From Microvirga alba (lineage in GTDB: Bacteria; Pseudomonadota; Alphaproteobacteria; Rhizobiales; Beijerinckiaceae): a DNA stretch of 64,000 nucleotides. A program made the position numbers and the translations under genes. The notes under the pieces were generated by a model. The model was not told where the DNA came from, did not search any database, and worked only from the letters and a program-made list of their open reading frames with translations. This document shows positions 16,223 through 25,002 of this stretch, one piece after another (within the stretch, counting starts at the first letter, position 1; each line of letters opens with the position of its first letter). The DNA lies in assembly GCF_015694465.1 (NCBI RefSeq), contig NZ_JADQDO010000001.1, positions 1 to 64,000 on the forward strand, in the 5' to 3' direction.

Positions 16223-17758
16223 TCAAGCCGCTTCGCAGACCGCGATCCGGTTCCGGCCTTCGACCTTCGCCTGGTAGAGCGCACGGTCCGCCATCGCCAC
16301 CAGCACCTTGGGTTCGGCGTAGACCTCGGGAATGCCCGGCATGAACGTGGCGCTGCCGATGCTGATGGTCAACACGCGCGAGGGCGCGTTGGCTTCATGG
16401 CGCATGGCGAGCGCTTCGACGCGGGCGCGGATCGTCTCGGCGACATCCACGGCTCCTGCCTCGTCCGTTCCCGGCAGAAGCACCACGAGTTCCTCGCCAC
16501 CATAGCGGGCAACGAGATCGCTCGGCCGCCTCACGGCTTGCACGATGACCTCTGACAGCGTTTGCAAGCACTCGTCTCCGGCCTGATGGCCATAGGCGTC
16601 ATTGAAGGATTTGAACCGGTCGACATCGATCAGAAGCAGGGAAAGCGGCATGCCACTGCGCGAGGCACGCTGGAATTCCGCCGCGAGCTCTCTGTCGAAG
16701 ACGCGGCGATTGGCGAGACCCGTCAGGCCGTCCGTTGCGGCCAGTTCTGCGAGTTCGGCTTCCGCCTTCTCGCGTCGCCGCAGCTGTGCAACGAGACTCC
16801 AGCCGAGAGAGCCGATCGTCGAGACGAGCAGTAACACGCCAAAGGCGCGGAAGGAGAAGTCCCGGTCCCAACGTTCGAGGGACTCCACGAGGCCGACGGC
16901 TGCTAGCGTCACGACGGGAAACTTTTCGCTGCGCTGATAGCCGCTGAGGCGGTCAACGCCGTCGATGGAGGATTTGTAGGTGTAGGATCCGGCCGATGCG
17001 CGCGGCAGATAGCTCGTGAAGAGCGGGTCGGATGCGCCCGATTTTCCTGTCGCATTTTCGATATGCGGATAGCGCGACACCAGCGTGCCGTCGATCGTGA
17101 AAAGGGCGATCGAACCCTCCGATCCCACATTGAAGCGGGAATGAAAGTCGGAAAAATAGCCCGGGTCGATACTAACCACGGCGACACCGCCGAATTCGCC
17201 CTCAGGCTTGTCGAGCCGTCGCGAGAGAGTCAGGACCCATCGGCCATCGGCAGGATCGCGGATCAGCGGACCGAAGAACCAGTCGTCATCGGCCGAGCGA
17301 CTGTGATGTTGAAAAAAAACATGACCGGCGATGCTCGAATCGGGAGGGGTATGTCCCGAGGAAGTCGCAGCGGTGCGTCCATGCGTGTCATAGACTGCCA
17401 GGGCCTTCAGGTGCGGAAGCGTCTTGATTCTCTCGGAGAGAAAGCGGTGCGTGCGATCGCTGGCGACCGGCGTGATGCCGGAGGTCTCGACGCGATCGAC
17501 GATGTCGACGAGCACTGCGTCCGCCAGCTCGAACGTGTCGTCCGCATGCTGCACGAGGGACCGTGCGAGATTGGCCATGCTTGTCTCGTTTCGCGCAATC
17601 TCATTTCTCCGTTCGCTCCAGTCGCGCCAGCCCTCGAGCATGACGATGGCCAGGCACACCACGGCGACGAAGGCCTTGAGCCAGTGGGCCGAAGAGGGGG
17701 GCGGTAGGGAGGAGCCTTGGCGGATCATCCAACGGTCCGAAGAAATTTGTGCGGTCAA
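16223..17758 (-). CDS. Membrane diguanylate cyclase with periplasmic Cache-type sensor
   Basis: A 511-residue inner-membrane protein. TM1 is at ~26-44 ([15 protein letters not shown]). The periplasmic region ~45-310 has Cache-like elements ([29 protein letters not shown]). TM2 is [17 protein letters not shown]-terminal GGDEF domain follows. The active site is [13 protein letters not shown] (GGEEL, an accepted GGDEF/GGEEF variant). An RPSD inhibitory site lies exactly five residues before it, so product inhibition by c-di-GMP is expected. Upstream blocks [10 protein letters not shown] and [14 protein letters not shown] are intact, so it should make c-di-GMP. The start could be the ATG 10 codons in. 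It overlaps the gdx stop by 4 nt. Confidence 0.92.
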   Translation of the reverse strand: MTAQISSDRWMIRQGSSLPPPSSAHWLKAFVAVVCLAIVMLEGWRDWSERRNEIARNETSMANLARSLVQHADDTFELADAVLVDIVDRVETSGITPVASDRTHRFLSERIKTLPHLKALAVYDTHGRTAATSSGHTPPDSSIAGHVFFQHHSRSADDDWFFGPLIRDPADGRWVLTLSRRLDKPEGEFGGVAVVSIDPGYFSDFHSRFNVGSEGSIALFTIDGTLVSRYPHIENATGKSGASDPLFTSYLPRASAGSYTYKSSIDGVDRLSGYQRSEKFPVVTLAAVGLVESLERWDRDFSFRAFGVLLLVSTIGSLGWSLVAQLRRREKAEAELAELAATDGLTGLANRRVFDRELAAEFQRASRSGMPLSLLLIDVDRFKSFNDAYGHQAGDECLQTLSEVIVQAVRRPSDLVARYGGEELVVLLPGTDEAGAVDVAETIRARVEALAMRHEANAPSRVLTISIGSATFMPGIPEVYAEPKVLVAMADRALYQAKVEGRNRIAVCEAA

Positions 17759-18072
17759 TTCGAGGCTACTTTCAGCCCGAGAATTCCGACGACGATCAAG
17801 CCGATGCAGGCGAGCCGGATGGCGGTTGCTGGCTCACCGAGAAGATAGATGCCGAGAAGCGCTGTCCCGACCGTTCCGATGCCGGTCCAGACCGCATAGC
17901 CCGTGCCGACGGGAAGCGTCTTCAGGGCAATTCCGAGCAGCACGACGCTCACGATCATGCTGATCACGGTCAACACGGAAGGAACGAGCCGGGTGAAGCC
18001 TTCGGTGTATTTCAGCCCAATGGCCCAGCCGATTTCAAAAAGGCCGGCGAGCGCGAGATAAATCCATGCCAT
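17755..18072 (-). CDS. gdx: Small multidrug resistance protein, guanidinium exporter Gdx/SugE type
   Basis: A 105-residue, four-helix SMR transporter. The essential Glu is in [20 protein letters not shown] (E13), the pattern of the SugE/Gdx subfamily rather than Emr[21 protein letters not shown] is the third and fourth helix region. Gdx proteins export guanidinium in exchange for protons. The guanidine-II riboswitch directly upstream supports this substrate strongly. The ribosome site GGAGG is 6 nt before the ATG. The diguanylate cyclase follows with a 4-nt overlap, so both may be on one transcript. Confidence 0.93.
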   Translation of the reverse strand: MAWIYLALAGLFEIGWAIGLKYTEGFTRLVPSVLTVISMIVSVVLLGIALKTLPVGTGYAVWTGIGTVGTALLGIYLLGEPATAIRLACIGLIVVGILGLKVASN

Positions 18073-18077
18073 GACAG

Positions 18078-18141
18078 GACCTCCGTCACAGGCAGGGCCG
18101 TCCCCACCGATTGTCGGGAAAAACGAGGTCGTCCTCGTCCT
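18078..18141 (-). promoter_or_regulatory. Guanidine-II (mini-ykkC) riboswitch
   Basis: Reading leftward, two hairpins carry the diagnostic ACGR tetraloops. P1 (18141-18120) has core stem CGAGG/CCUCG around ACGA, extended to ~9 bp by A-U and G-U pairs. P2 (18108-18091) has a 7-bp stem GGUGGGG/CCCUGCC around ACGG. The linker is about 11-15 nt, within the range for this class. The gdx ribosome site GGAGG comes right after P2, so translational control is likely. Adjacent to a Gdx gene this is a textbook arrangement. Confidence 0.88.
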
Positions 18142-18235
18142 CTCCAGACATAGAGGAAATGGCGCAGCTTCTCAATATGCGGAGCAAAAATTGAGAAACT
18201 GATGATCAGGGAGTCGGCGTGTCGGAGGAATTCGC

Positions 18236-18556
18236 CTACGGCGTCATTTCTTCCGCAATTTTGTTTCTCGCGCTTAAGGAAGCGAGCGGATTGAACGGGG
18301 CGTAAGTCTGATGCTTCCAGTTGTCGCCGCATTGGGAGCAGATCGAGCGGACCATATAGTCGCTCTGCTCCATGCGCTGGAGCAGGCGCTGCTGTCGCGC
18401 CTGCGCATCCGTGCCCGAAGCCTCATAGCCGGAGGGGCGCACGGTCAACACCATCGCCTTGGAGTTGGGGGATTCCTGCGCGAGCACGGGCGAGCCCGAT
18501 AGGGTCGCGAGGATAACGGCCGGAACAAAGAGTTTGGCTGCGGTGATCTTGGTCAT
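18236..18556 (-). CDS. Small exported protein, unknown function
   Basis: A 106-residue protein starting at ATG 18556 with a Sec signal (KLFVPAVILATLSGSPVLAQ). A longer frame from 18700 would bury the signal and is rejected. The mature protein has MVRSICSQCGDNWKHQTYAP, a CxxC pair that could be a disulfide or a metal/heme-like site; heme c would need CxxCH, which is absent (CSQCG). Gln/Arg-rich helix ARQQRLLQRMEQ precedes it. No named family is recognised. It lies ~100 nt upstream of the riboswitch on the same strand. Confidence 0.72.
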   Translation of the reverse strand: MTKITAAKLFVPAVILATLSGSPVLAQESPNSKAMVLTVRPSGYEASGTDAQARQQRLLQRMEQSDYMVRSICSQCGDNWKHQTYAPFNPLASLSARNKIAEEMTP

Positions 18557-18936
18557 GCTTAGACAGGACTCCAGTTGTCGGCCGTTCGTCAAGGCTTGAT
18601 GCGTCGTCGCGCGACAGCGATCGGAACGCGGGACCTTTCTTTGAGATAAAGGCAGGAGCGCGTCGCGAGAGTGCTGATCGCTTGTCATTGCGATTCGCAA
18701 TACTTTAGCTGATTTAATTGCATATTATAACATCAATCGGATTTGACGCCCCCGGTCTTTCGGCACCGGTACGACCGCGCGGCTGCGGGTTTCGAGCTGA
18801 ATGAGAAAAGTGGAATCCGGGTTTCTGATAAAATGAAGCTTAAGAGCTTAGAGTCCGACCATGTTTCAAGCAAACATGATCGGATTCTCGCGGAAGCGTC
18901 ATATTTTCGCGCACGACGAAGTCTCCGGATGGCGCA
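18557..18936. other. 380-bp intergenic region with one imperfect palindrome
   Basis: The region lies between a start (18556) and a stop (18937) on the same strand. It includes an AT-rich stretch (~18700-18740) that is the likely promoter area for the small exported protein. The palindrome at 18854-18884 is listed separately. Nothing else is recognised. Confidence 0.6.
18854..18884. repeat. 31-bp imperfect palindrome downstream of the GH113/RTX gene
   Basis: TCCGA-C-CATGTTT, loop CAAGC, AAACATG-A-TCGGA: 12 of 13 positions pair, with one C/A mismatch. No U-tract follows on the minus strand, so it is not a canonical terminator. It may be a dispersed palindromic repeat or an operator. Confidence 0.6.
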
Positions 18937-20949
18937 TCAAATCACGAAGAACTCGCCGGCTGTCATTTTCAGTCCCTTCTTCAACGCGACAATTTCCATC
19001 GCCTTGCCGGCGCCGGAACCATCGGCATCATAATACAGGATTCCCTTTTTCTGGTTGTAGACCAGATAATCGTTCTTATCCTGCGCCTTCTCGCCGATCG
19101 TGAAGAACCGCTTGTCGAGTTTCATCGGCCTGTCCGCGGTGCCTTTCCCGAGTTTCTTGAACACCGCGTTGTCGAGCCAGATGCTGTCGTCCTTCACGAC
19201 ATAGTCGGTGATCTTGTCGACATTGGTTTTCGCGTTCGGCTTGGTGTCGAACACGAAGACATCCTTCCCCTTGCCGCCGGTCAGCACGTTCTTTCCCGCA
19301 TTCCCGGTGATCTTGTTGGCGAGGGCATTTCCAGTGAGGGACAAAGCCGCGTCGCCGGTCGCGGCGAGGTTCTCGAGGTCCGCCGACAGCGTGAAGCTGA
19401 CGCTCGTCACGACAGTGTCGATGCCGGAGGTGTCGCGGATGACGTCGCCGGTGGAATCGACATGATAGATGTCGTCGCCCGCGCCGCCCGACATGGTATC
19501 GTCGCCCGCGCCGCCATCGATCACGTTGGCGCCATCGTTCCCGGTGATGGCGTTGTTGAGACCATTTCCGGTCAGGACGAGCGGGGCGTTGCCTGCGGCG
19601 ATGAGATTCTCGACAAAGGCGCTGAGTGCAAAGTTCACGGATGTAATGACTGTGTCGATGCCGTCATCGGCGGAGGTCTCGATCACGCGGTCGCCGGGAT
19701 TATCGACGATATAGACGTCGTTCCCCGATTTGCCTTCCATCCGGTCGGCGCCGACCCCGCCGTCGAGGCGATCGTCGCCCGCGCCGCCCCACAGAGTATC
19801 GTTTCCGCCTCCGCCGTTCAGGGTGTCATTATGATAGCCGCCATCGAGCTTGTCGGCGGCCTCCGTGCCCGTGCGGACAAGCCCCGCGACGTGGGCCGGG
19901 CTCGAATAGCCCGCGGTGATCACCGCGTTCGCGGGCTTGTCCTGCGGGGTGAAGTCCGTGTCGGGCAAGCCGCCATCGGGACCAGGATGGGCAAAGGCCT
20001 GGTAGCTCCAGAGGAGAGCGCCGTCGAGCCATTGACCGCCATAGGTGGTCATGACCTTGAACAGCGCCTCGTAGCAATCCTTCTGCTCCTGGTTGTCCGC
20101 CGTATTGCCGACGAGCCAGCCTGGGCTCTTATTGACCCCGTCATAGCTGCCGTAGCCGATCTCGGTGAAAATGACCTTCCTGCCCCATTGCTCGGAGAGA
20201 TTCTTCCAGGTGTCGATGACGGAAGTATCGCCGTAGATCTCTCGACTGCTTCCGGTCGTGGGCTTTCCGATCCAGGACGCGACCAGCTCATCGACCGTCG
20301 GGTTGTTGCTGTCGGTCATGCTGAAATAGGCATCGACGCCGATATAATCGACCTTGTCCCAGAACTGGACGACTTTCGCTTCCTCATCGGTTGCCGCGTA
20401 GGTCACCTTGCCGGAGAAGACGCTGCGGACCGCATTGATGATGTCGACCCATTTGGCGGTGTATTGCGCACCGCTCATGCTTTTCATCTCGGTGCCGACG
20501 CAGATCATCGCCGCCCCCGCTTCCTGCGCGACCTTGGCGTATTGCACCATCATCGCCTTGTAATTCGCGAACCACAGGTCGGGGTTCGTCGGCTCGATCA
20601 GCGCCCGCCAGACGCGGTTGTCGGTTTCGACATGGGGTTTGAGCACGACATTCAGGCCACGCGCGACGCCGTCTTGAATGGCTGCTTTGACCTGGGAGAA
20701 GGTGTCGCTCTCGCCCGGGTTGAGCTGCATGGTGTTGCTGCGCTCATTCGCCATGAAGAAATTCGGAATGAGCGAGATCGTGTTGGCGCCAGTCGCCTTG
20801 ATCTGATCGAAGGCGGCCTGACCGCCGGAGGACGCAAAGCGGCCACCCCAATACGATGGAAGGCTGATGCCTTCCCAGGTGAAAATCGTCTCGCCCGCCG
20901 CCATCGGTCTCTGATCCTTCGTGAAATGCTTGACGTTATGTCGTAACAT
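18937..20949 (-). CDS. GH113-like glycoside hydrolase fused to RTX calcium-binding repeats
   Basis: A 670-residue protein without a Sec signal. Residues ~20-345 form a TIM-barrel of the GH113 (beta-mannanase-like, clan GH-A) type. The candidate acid/base is E154 in ICVGTEMKS and the candidate nucleophile is E263 in VIFTEIGYGS. IPNFF, VVLKPHVE and DYIGVDAYFS are barrel strands. Residues ~366-560 carry RTX nonapeptides (GGGGNDTLWGGAGDDRLDGG) in two groups, interleaved with GIDTVxTSVxF/L repeats. The last ~100 residues resemble the C-terminal secretion module of type-I substrates. It is probably an extracellular polysaccharide hydrolase. Start is either 20949 or the ATG at 20904, which has a better ribosome site (AAGGA). 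Confidence 0.86.
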   Translation of the reverse strand: MLRHNVKHFTKDQRPMAAGETIFTWEGISLPSYWGGRFASSGGQAAFDQIKATGANTISLIPNFFMANERSNTMQLNPGESDTFSQVKAAIQDGVARGLNVVLKPHVETDNRVWRALIEPTNPDLWFANYKAMMVQYAKVAQEAGAAMICVGTEMKSMSGAQYTAKWVDIINAVRSVFSGKVTYAATDEEAKVVQFWDKVDYIGVDAYFSMTDSNNPTVDELVASWIGKPTTGSSREIYGDTSVIDTWKNLSEQWGRKVIFTEIGYGSYDGVNKSPGWLVGNTADNQEQKDCYEALFKVMTTYGGQWLDGALLWSYQAFAHPGPDGGLPDTDFTPQDKPANAVITAGYSSPAHVAGLVRTGTEAADKLDGGYHNDTLNGGGGNDTLWGGAGDDRLDGGVGADRMEGKSGNDVYIVDNPGDRVIETSADDGIDTVITSVNFALSAFVENLIAAGNAPLVLTGNGLNNAITGNDGANVIDGGAGDDTMSGGAGDDIYHVDSTGDVIRDTSGIDTVVTSVSFTLSADLENLAATGDAALSLTGNALANKITGNAGKNVLTGGKGKDVFVFDTKPNAKTNVDKITDYVVKDDSIWLDNAVFKKLGKGTADRPMKLDKRFFTIGEKAQDKNDYLVYNQKKGILYYDADGSGAGKAMEIVALKKGLKMTAGEFFVI

Positions 20950-21120
20950 AAACCTATAGACGTCGCATTTCTGGATTCAAGGCCACCGCATGGTCTCTCC
21001 ACCGCGGGCGTCGCCCAAAGGCTGCACTCCGGACGGGGGACCACGGAAGAGTATCGCGCTGCAGAATGCCGCAGCCATGGGCGCGTGTTAGGCTCAGCTC
21101 GCAATCGGGGGCTCAGTGCA

Positions 21121-21945
21121 ATGCCGCGAAGGCGGGACGACATCCAGGAACACTATGCCAGCCCCGACATCGTTGAGCGGGTTCTCACGGCGGTGGCGCA
21201 AGTCGGCCGGCCGGCCGAGCCGTTAAGCGCTGAAATGCTCTACCAGTTCGATCAGCTCCACGGACGGGAAATCGTCGCGACGCGCGAACATGTGGCGCGC
21301 CTCCACCTCAGGAGCGGCATGCACGTCCTCGATGTCGGAAGCGGCATCGGCGGGCCTGCGCGCTACATCGCGATGACCCATGACGTGTTGGTGACGGGAA
21401 TCGATGTGACGCCGGAATTCGTCGTGACGGCGCGAGATTTGACCCGCCGCTGCGGCTTGGAGAACCGCATCAATTTTCATGAGGCTGACGCGCTCGCGAT
21501 GCCGTTTCCGAACGACAGTTTCGACGCGGCGCTGTGCCTGTATGTCGCCATGAACATTCCCGACAAAGGGCAGCTTTGCCGCGAAATCTATCGCGTGCTC
21601 AGGCCCGGCGCGCGGCTTGTCTGGAGTGAGGTCGCGCTGGGCCCGGTAGGCCCGGCGCGCTTTCCCCTGCCTTGGGCCAGCGTCCCCGCCGCGAACTTCC
21701 TCGTCCCGCCGCAAGTCTTGCGGCAGATCCTCGCCAAAACCGGCTTTCGTGTTCTCAATTTGATCGATGAAAGCCAGCGTTTCATCGCCGCGCCCGCGCC
21801 GGCGGGCCTGACGTTTCCCTCGGAGCGCCCGACAGCCAATCAGATCGTGATGGGGAACGACTTCCTGAAACGGCGCGAGAATCTCATCCTCAATCTGATG
21901 GAAGGGCGGTTGCTGAGCATTCTGATCGAAGCGCAGAAGGCTTGA
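21121..21945 (+). CDS. SAM-dependent class I methyltransferase
   Basis: A 274-residue methyltransferase (start at ATG 21121; an upstream GTG at 21085 is less likely). Motif I VLDVGSGIGGPARYIA, the acidic end of strand 2 (VTGIDVTPEFV) and FHEADALAMPFPNDSFDAAL follow the usual Rossmann order. The family resembles glycine/sarcosine-type or ubiquinone/sterol-type methyltransferases. The N-terminal YASPDIVERVL block fits that group. Substrate cannot be assigned. The next small gene follows 68 nt downstream on the same strand. Confidence 0.88.
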   Translation: MPRRRDDIQEHYASPDIVERVLTAVAQVGRPAEPLSAEMLYQFDQLHGREIVATREHVARLHLRSGMHVLDVGSGIGGPARYIAMTHDVLVTGIDVTPEFVVTARDLTRRCGLENRINFHEADALAMPFPNDSFDAALCLYVAMNIPDKGQLCREIYRVLRPGARLVWSEVALGPVGPARFPLPWASVPAANFLVPPQVLRQILAKTGFRVLNLIDESQRFIAAPAPAGLTFPSERPTANQIVMGNDFLKRRENLILNLMEGRLLSILIEAQKA

Positions 21946-22013
21946 GGCTCGCTCTCGAACCTCTTCGCGGAACGCGGCACGGTTTCTCCCGTTGCCTTGG
22001 CGGAGGGCTCATC

Positions 22014-22259
22014 ATGCTGACTGAAGCGGATCTGAAAGCCCCGGCCTCGCTGCTTTTCGAGACCGTCGGCGCGCACCCCGAAGAGCCGTTGCGCGATTGG
22101 AGCGACGCCAAGGAATTCGCGTCGCTGCGCGAGGCCGTGCATTGGGCCATGAACGCTGAAGCACCGGCCGGGAAACACGCCATCATTCGCGCTGCGTCCG
22201 GCTATGTGCTGCGCCCGGAGATGCTCGAAGGAATCTGGGCGAGCCTTCAGGGGCCGTGA
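22014..22259 (+). CDS. Small protein of unknown function (81 residues)
   Basis: Starts at ATG 22014 behind a good ribosome site (GGAGGG, 8 nt away). The sequence is hydrophilic with a PEEPLRDWSDAKEFASLREAVHWAM core, followed by HAIIRAASGYVLRPEMLEGIW. It looks like a small alpha+beta domain. No family is recognised. Codon use is normal for the genome. It follows the methyltransferase and may share its transcript. Confidence 0.68.
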   Translation: MLTEADLKAPASLLFETVGAHPEEPLRDWSDAKEFASLREAVHWAMNAEAPAGKHAIIRAASGYVLRPEMLEGIWASLQGP

Positions 22260-22275
22260 CCCGTGGGAGTGTGCT

Positions 22276-22554
22276 CTACAGGCTGATCGGCCCCGCCGGT
22301 CCCAGATACAGAATGGAAAATCCCCTCGATCGGAGAGAGAGAAGGAGGGCGTTGGACTTCACATATCCAACGACGATGCAGGGATCCTTCTGTGTTTTCG
22401 CGTCCAACCCGAATTCCCGCAGGGCGGTGGCCTTCGCTTTCTCGGAGACGGCGCGGATCGTCCAATAAGCTCCATCGTTGCGGGTGACTTGAAAATCGAC
22501 GGGCGGCTTGGTCTGCCATGTGGCGGGATGAGCCACGTGACCTGCTGAGAGCAT
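22276..22554 (-). CDS. Small protein of unknown function (92 residues)
   Basis: Starts at ATG 22554 with a ribosome site GAGGGG 7 nt upstream. The frame continues further upstream without a stop, but that part lacks a ribosome site and overlaps the divergent flavoprotein gene. The core DFQVTRNDGAYWTIRAVSEK and CIVVGYVKSN alternate strands and look like a small beta-rich domain. Its 3' end lies 16 nt from the convergent upstream gene. No family is recognised. Confidence 0.6.
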   Translation of the reverse strand: MLSAGHVAHPATWQTKPPVDFQVTRNDGAYWTIRAVSEKAKATALREFGLDAKTQKDPCIVVGYVKSNALLLSLRSRGFSILYLGPAGPISL

Positions 22555-22764
22555 CGGGTTCCCCTCATGAAACGTTGGGCGTAACGCGCAGACCAGGCTA
22601 TTTCCGCTGAACAGGGGCACCTTTGCACCTACCCTTTGGGATAGGTGGGCGTTTTCAGCGTTCATGGAGCGGCGGGGTTGCGCCGCGTGCAACCCTTGGG
22701 CTACCCAGCAGGTTCCAACCTCCCGCTTCCCGCTGTGCCCCGTCATTTTGCTGAAAGGCCTCCC

Positions 22765-23943
22765 TTGGATCAGTTCGATGTCGTGGTGATCGGCGCAGGC
22801 GCGGCCGGAATGATGTGCGCCATCGAGGCGGGAAAGCGCGGGCGTTCCGTGCTGATCCTCGATCATGCCGCCGCGCCGGGGGAGAAGATCCGCATTTCCG
22901 GCGGCGGGCGCTGCAATTTCACCAACCTCCACGCCGCACCGGCCAACTACATTTCAGGCAATCCGAGCTTCTGCATTTCGGCCCTGCGGCGCTATACGCA
23001 GCGGGATTTCATTGCCCTCGTCGAGAGCTACCGGATCGCCTATCATGAGAAGACCCTGGGGCAGCTCTTCTGCGACGGCTCCTCCCGGCAGATCGTCGAT
23101 CTGCTGCTGACCGAGATGAAGCGCCACGGCGTCGAGCTGAGCCTGCGCACCTCGGTCGAGCAGGTGGAAAAGACGCCGGACGGCTTCCGCCTCCGTCTGT
23201 CGAACGGGGAGGCGCAATGCCGGTCGCTCGTCATCGCCACGGGCGGCAAGTCGATCCCGAAGATGGGCGCGACCGGCTTCGGCTACGACGTTGCCGCGCA
23301 GTTTGGAGTGAGCGTCACCGAAACACGCCCGGCGCTTGTGCCCCTCACGCTTGAGCCGAACATGCTGGAGCGGCTGAAGCCGCTCGCGGGCGTTGCAGTC
23401 GATGCGGTGGCAGCCTGCGGCAAGACGCGGTTTCCGGAGGCGATGCTGTTCACGCATCGAGGCTTGAGCGGACCTGCGATCCTGCAGATCTCCTCCTATT
23501 GGCGCGAGGGCGCTGAGATCACGCTCACCATGCTGCCGGGAACCGATGTCTTCGAAGCGCTGCGCGCCGCGCGCGCACAGAACGGGCGGCAGGCCCTGCA
23601 CACCGCACTCTCGGCTCTTCTGCCCAAGCGGCTGGCGCAAGTGGTGGCCGAGACGGAGAACGTCACCGGCAATCTCGCCGATCTCTCCGACAAGACCCTG
23701 CGGCGCATCGACGAGGCGATCAACCAATGGCGCTTCAAGCCTGCCGGGTCGGAGGGGTACCGCACGGCGGAAGTCACGCTCGGTGGCGTCGACACCCGTG
23801 AACTCGACTCGAAAACCATGGAAGCCAAATCCGTGCCCGGCCTTTTCTTCATCGGCGAGGTGGTAGACGTCACCGGCTGGCTCGGCGGCTATAATTTCCA
23901 ATGGGCCTGGTCGTCCGGCTGGAGCGCGGGTCAGGCGGTGTAG
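22765..23943 (+). CDS. BaiN/HI0933-type NAD(P)/FAD-dependent oxidoreductase
   Basis: A 392-residue flavoprotein. The FAD dinucleotide fold is VVVIGAGAAGMMCAIEAGKRG at the very N-terminus. ISGGGRCNFTN and VIATGGKSIPKMGATGFGY are diagnostic of the HI0933/YhiN/BaiN family, as is the C-terminal GGYNFQWAWSSGWSAG. The start is taken as TTG 22765, with AAAGG 6 nt upstream, because it places the FAD fold at the usual distance; a GTG 40 codons earlier would give an unusual extension. Members include bile-acid and other steroid-like flavin reductases, but most have no known substrate. Confidence 0.9.
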   Translation: MDQFDVVVIGAGAAGMMCAIEAGKRGRSVLILDHAAAPGEKIRISGGGRCNFTNLHAAPANYISGNPSFCISALRRYTQRDFIALVESYRIAYHEKTLGQLFCDGSSRQIVDLLLTEMKRHGVELSLRTSVEQVEKTPDGFRLRLSNGEAQCRSLVIATGGKSIPKMGATGFGYDVAAQFGVSVTETRPALVPLTLEPNMLERLKPLAGVAVDAVAACGKTRFPEAMLFTHRGLSGPAILQISSYWREGAEITLTMLPGTDVFEALRAARAQNGRQALHTALSALLPKRLAQVVAETENVTGNLADLSDKTLRRIDEAINQWRFKPAGSEGYRTAEVTLGGVDTRELDSKTMEAKSVPGLFFIGEVVDVTGWLGGYNFQWAWSSGWSAGQAV

Positions 23944-23989
23944 GCGAGGCCGCAGGAGAGATACTCAGCCGAATCGCAAGGGAGGGGCC

Positions 23990-24322
23990 ATGATCCGTGA
24001 GTCCAATCTGCTGCTGCGCCTCCTTGTGGAGCTCGCGATCCTCGTGGCGACGGGCGTCTGGGGGCACGCTGCGCTTGCGAACCCCGTCGGGCGGTGGATT
24101 CTCGCCCTTGCCGCGCCCCTTGCGGTCGGCACCCTCTGGGCTCTCTTCGGCGCGCCGGGTTCGCGCTACGAGTTGCACGGGATCGCGCATGTGCTTCTGG
24201 AGGTGGCGGTGGTCGGAGCCGGCTGCGCCGCGCTTCTCGCGCTAGGAGCACCGCGTCTTGCGCTGGCGCTTGCCGTCATAGCGCTCGCCAATCGCCTGCT
24301 GATGATTCATTGGCGGCAATAG
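23990..24322 (+). CDS. YrdB family (DUF2568) membrane protein
   Basis: A 110-residue protein with four hydrophobic helices. The family pattern is seen: LLLRLLVELAILVATGVWGH, then ALFGAPGSRYELHGIAHVLLE. Function is unknown; it sits in the inner membrane. A GGGAGGGG ribosome site precedes the ATG. It lies 46 nt downstream of the flavoprotein and is probably co-transcribed. Confidence 0.85.
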   Translation: MIRESNLLLRLLVELAILVATGVWGHAALANPVGRWILALAAPLAVGTLWALFGAPGSRYELHGIAHVLLEVAVVGAGCAALLALGAPRLALALAVIALANRLLMIHWRQ

Positions 24323-24372
24323 GCACAGACGACCCGCGACGCCATCGCCCCTCTTGAGAAAGGGAGCCTTCC

Positions 24373-24807
24373 ATGACCGACGCATCCTCCTTGCCCTTCC
24401 CGGATGGGGTCGCCGTTGCGCAGGTGCGTGTCGCGCGCCCCACCGACAAGCTCGACGAGGTCGTGCGCTTCTATCGTGATGGCCTCGGCCTGCCCGTCAT
24501 CGCGCGCTTCGAAGACCACGCGGGCTATGACGGCGTGATGCTGGGCTTGCCCGGTCACGCCTATCATCTCGAATTCACGCGCCATCGGGATGGAAGCCCT
24601 TGTCCCGCGCCAAGCCATGACAACCTGCTCGTGCTCTATGTGCCGGAAGAGGGGAGCTTCGAGGCGCTGCGAAAGCGCATCGAGGCCCTCGGCGCCCGCC
24701 CGGTCGCGCCGGAAAATCCTTACTGGATCGACAAGAGCCTCACCTATGAGGATCCCGACGGCTGGCGCGTGGTGCTGTGCCGGACATCTGGGCTGGCGGC
24801 ACGCTGA
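24373..24807 (+). CDS. VOC (glyoxalase/dioxygenase superfamily) protein
   Basis: A 144-residue single VOC domain with two beta-alpha-beta-beta-beta modules. Module 1 is VAQVRVARPTDKLDEVVRFY…GLGLPVIARFEDHAGYDGVM. Module 2 is NLLVLYVPEEGSFEALRKRI…YWIDKSLTYEDPDGWRVVL. Possible metal ligands are H37-region and E in YHLEFTRH and the C-terminal EDPDGW. It resembles the YycE-like group. The reaction is unknown. It follows the YrdB gene by 50 nt. Confidence 0.85.
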   Translation: MTDASSLPFPDGVAVAQVRVARPTDKLDEVVRFYRDGLGLPVIARFEDHAGYDGVMLGLPGHAYHLEFTRHRDGSPCPAPSHDNLLVLYVPEEGSFEALRKRIEALGARPVAPENPYWIDKSLTYEDPDGWRVVLCRTSGLAAR

Positions 24808-25002
24808 GACTCTGCGTCGACGGCAGGTATTCGGCGCGATTGCAGGTCATCTCCTCGCCGTCGTCGTGACGCGGCCCGCGACCGAGGCGTGAGTCTTGTG
24901 GGAGATCCGCGAAATCGAAGCGGGAGGCCCTTGCCAGATCGGCTCTATCGACTTTACCTGAAGCGTTATTTCAGAGCAAAAACAACTCTTCGGGGGACCA
25001 CC

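Noticed and set aside
14758..16284. 508-codon open frame antisense to gshA
   Set aside because: It mirrors gshA codon for codon on the other strand, has no ribosome site or domain and is the usual artefact of GC-rich coding DNA.
19462..20946. 494-codon open frame antisense to the GH113/RTX gene
   Set aside because: Low-complexity antisense reading; the minus strand has catalytic and RTX motifs.
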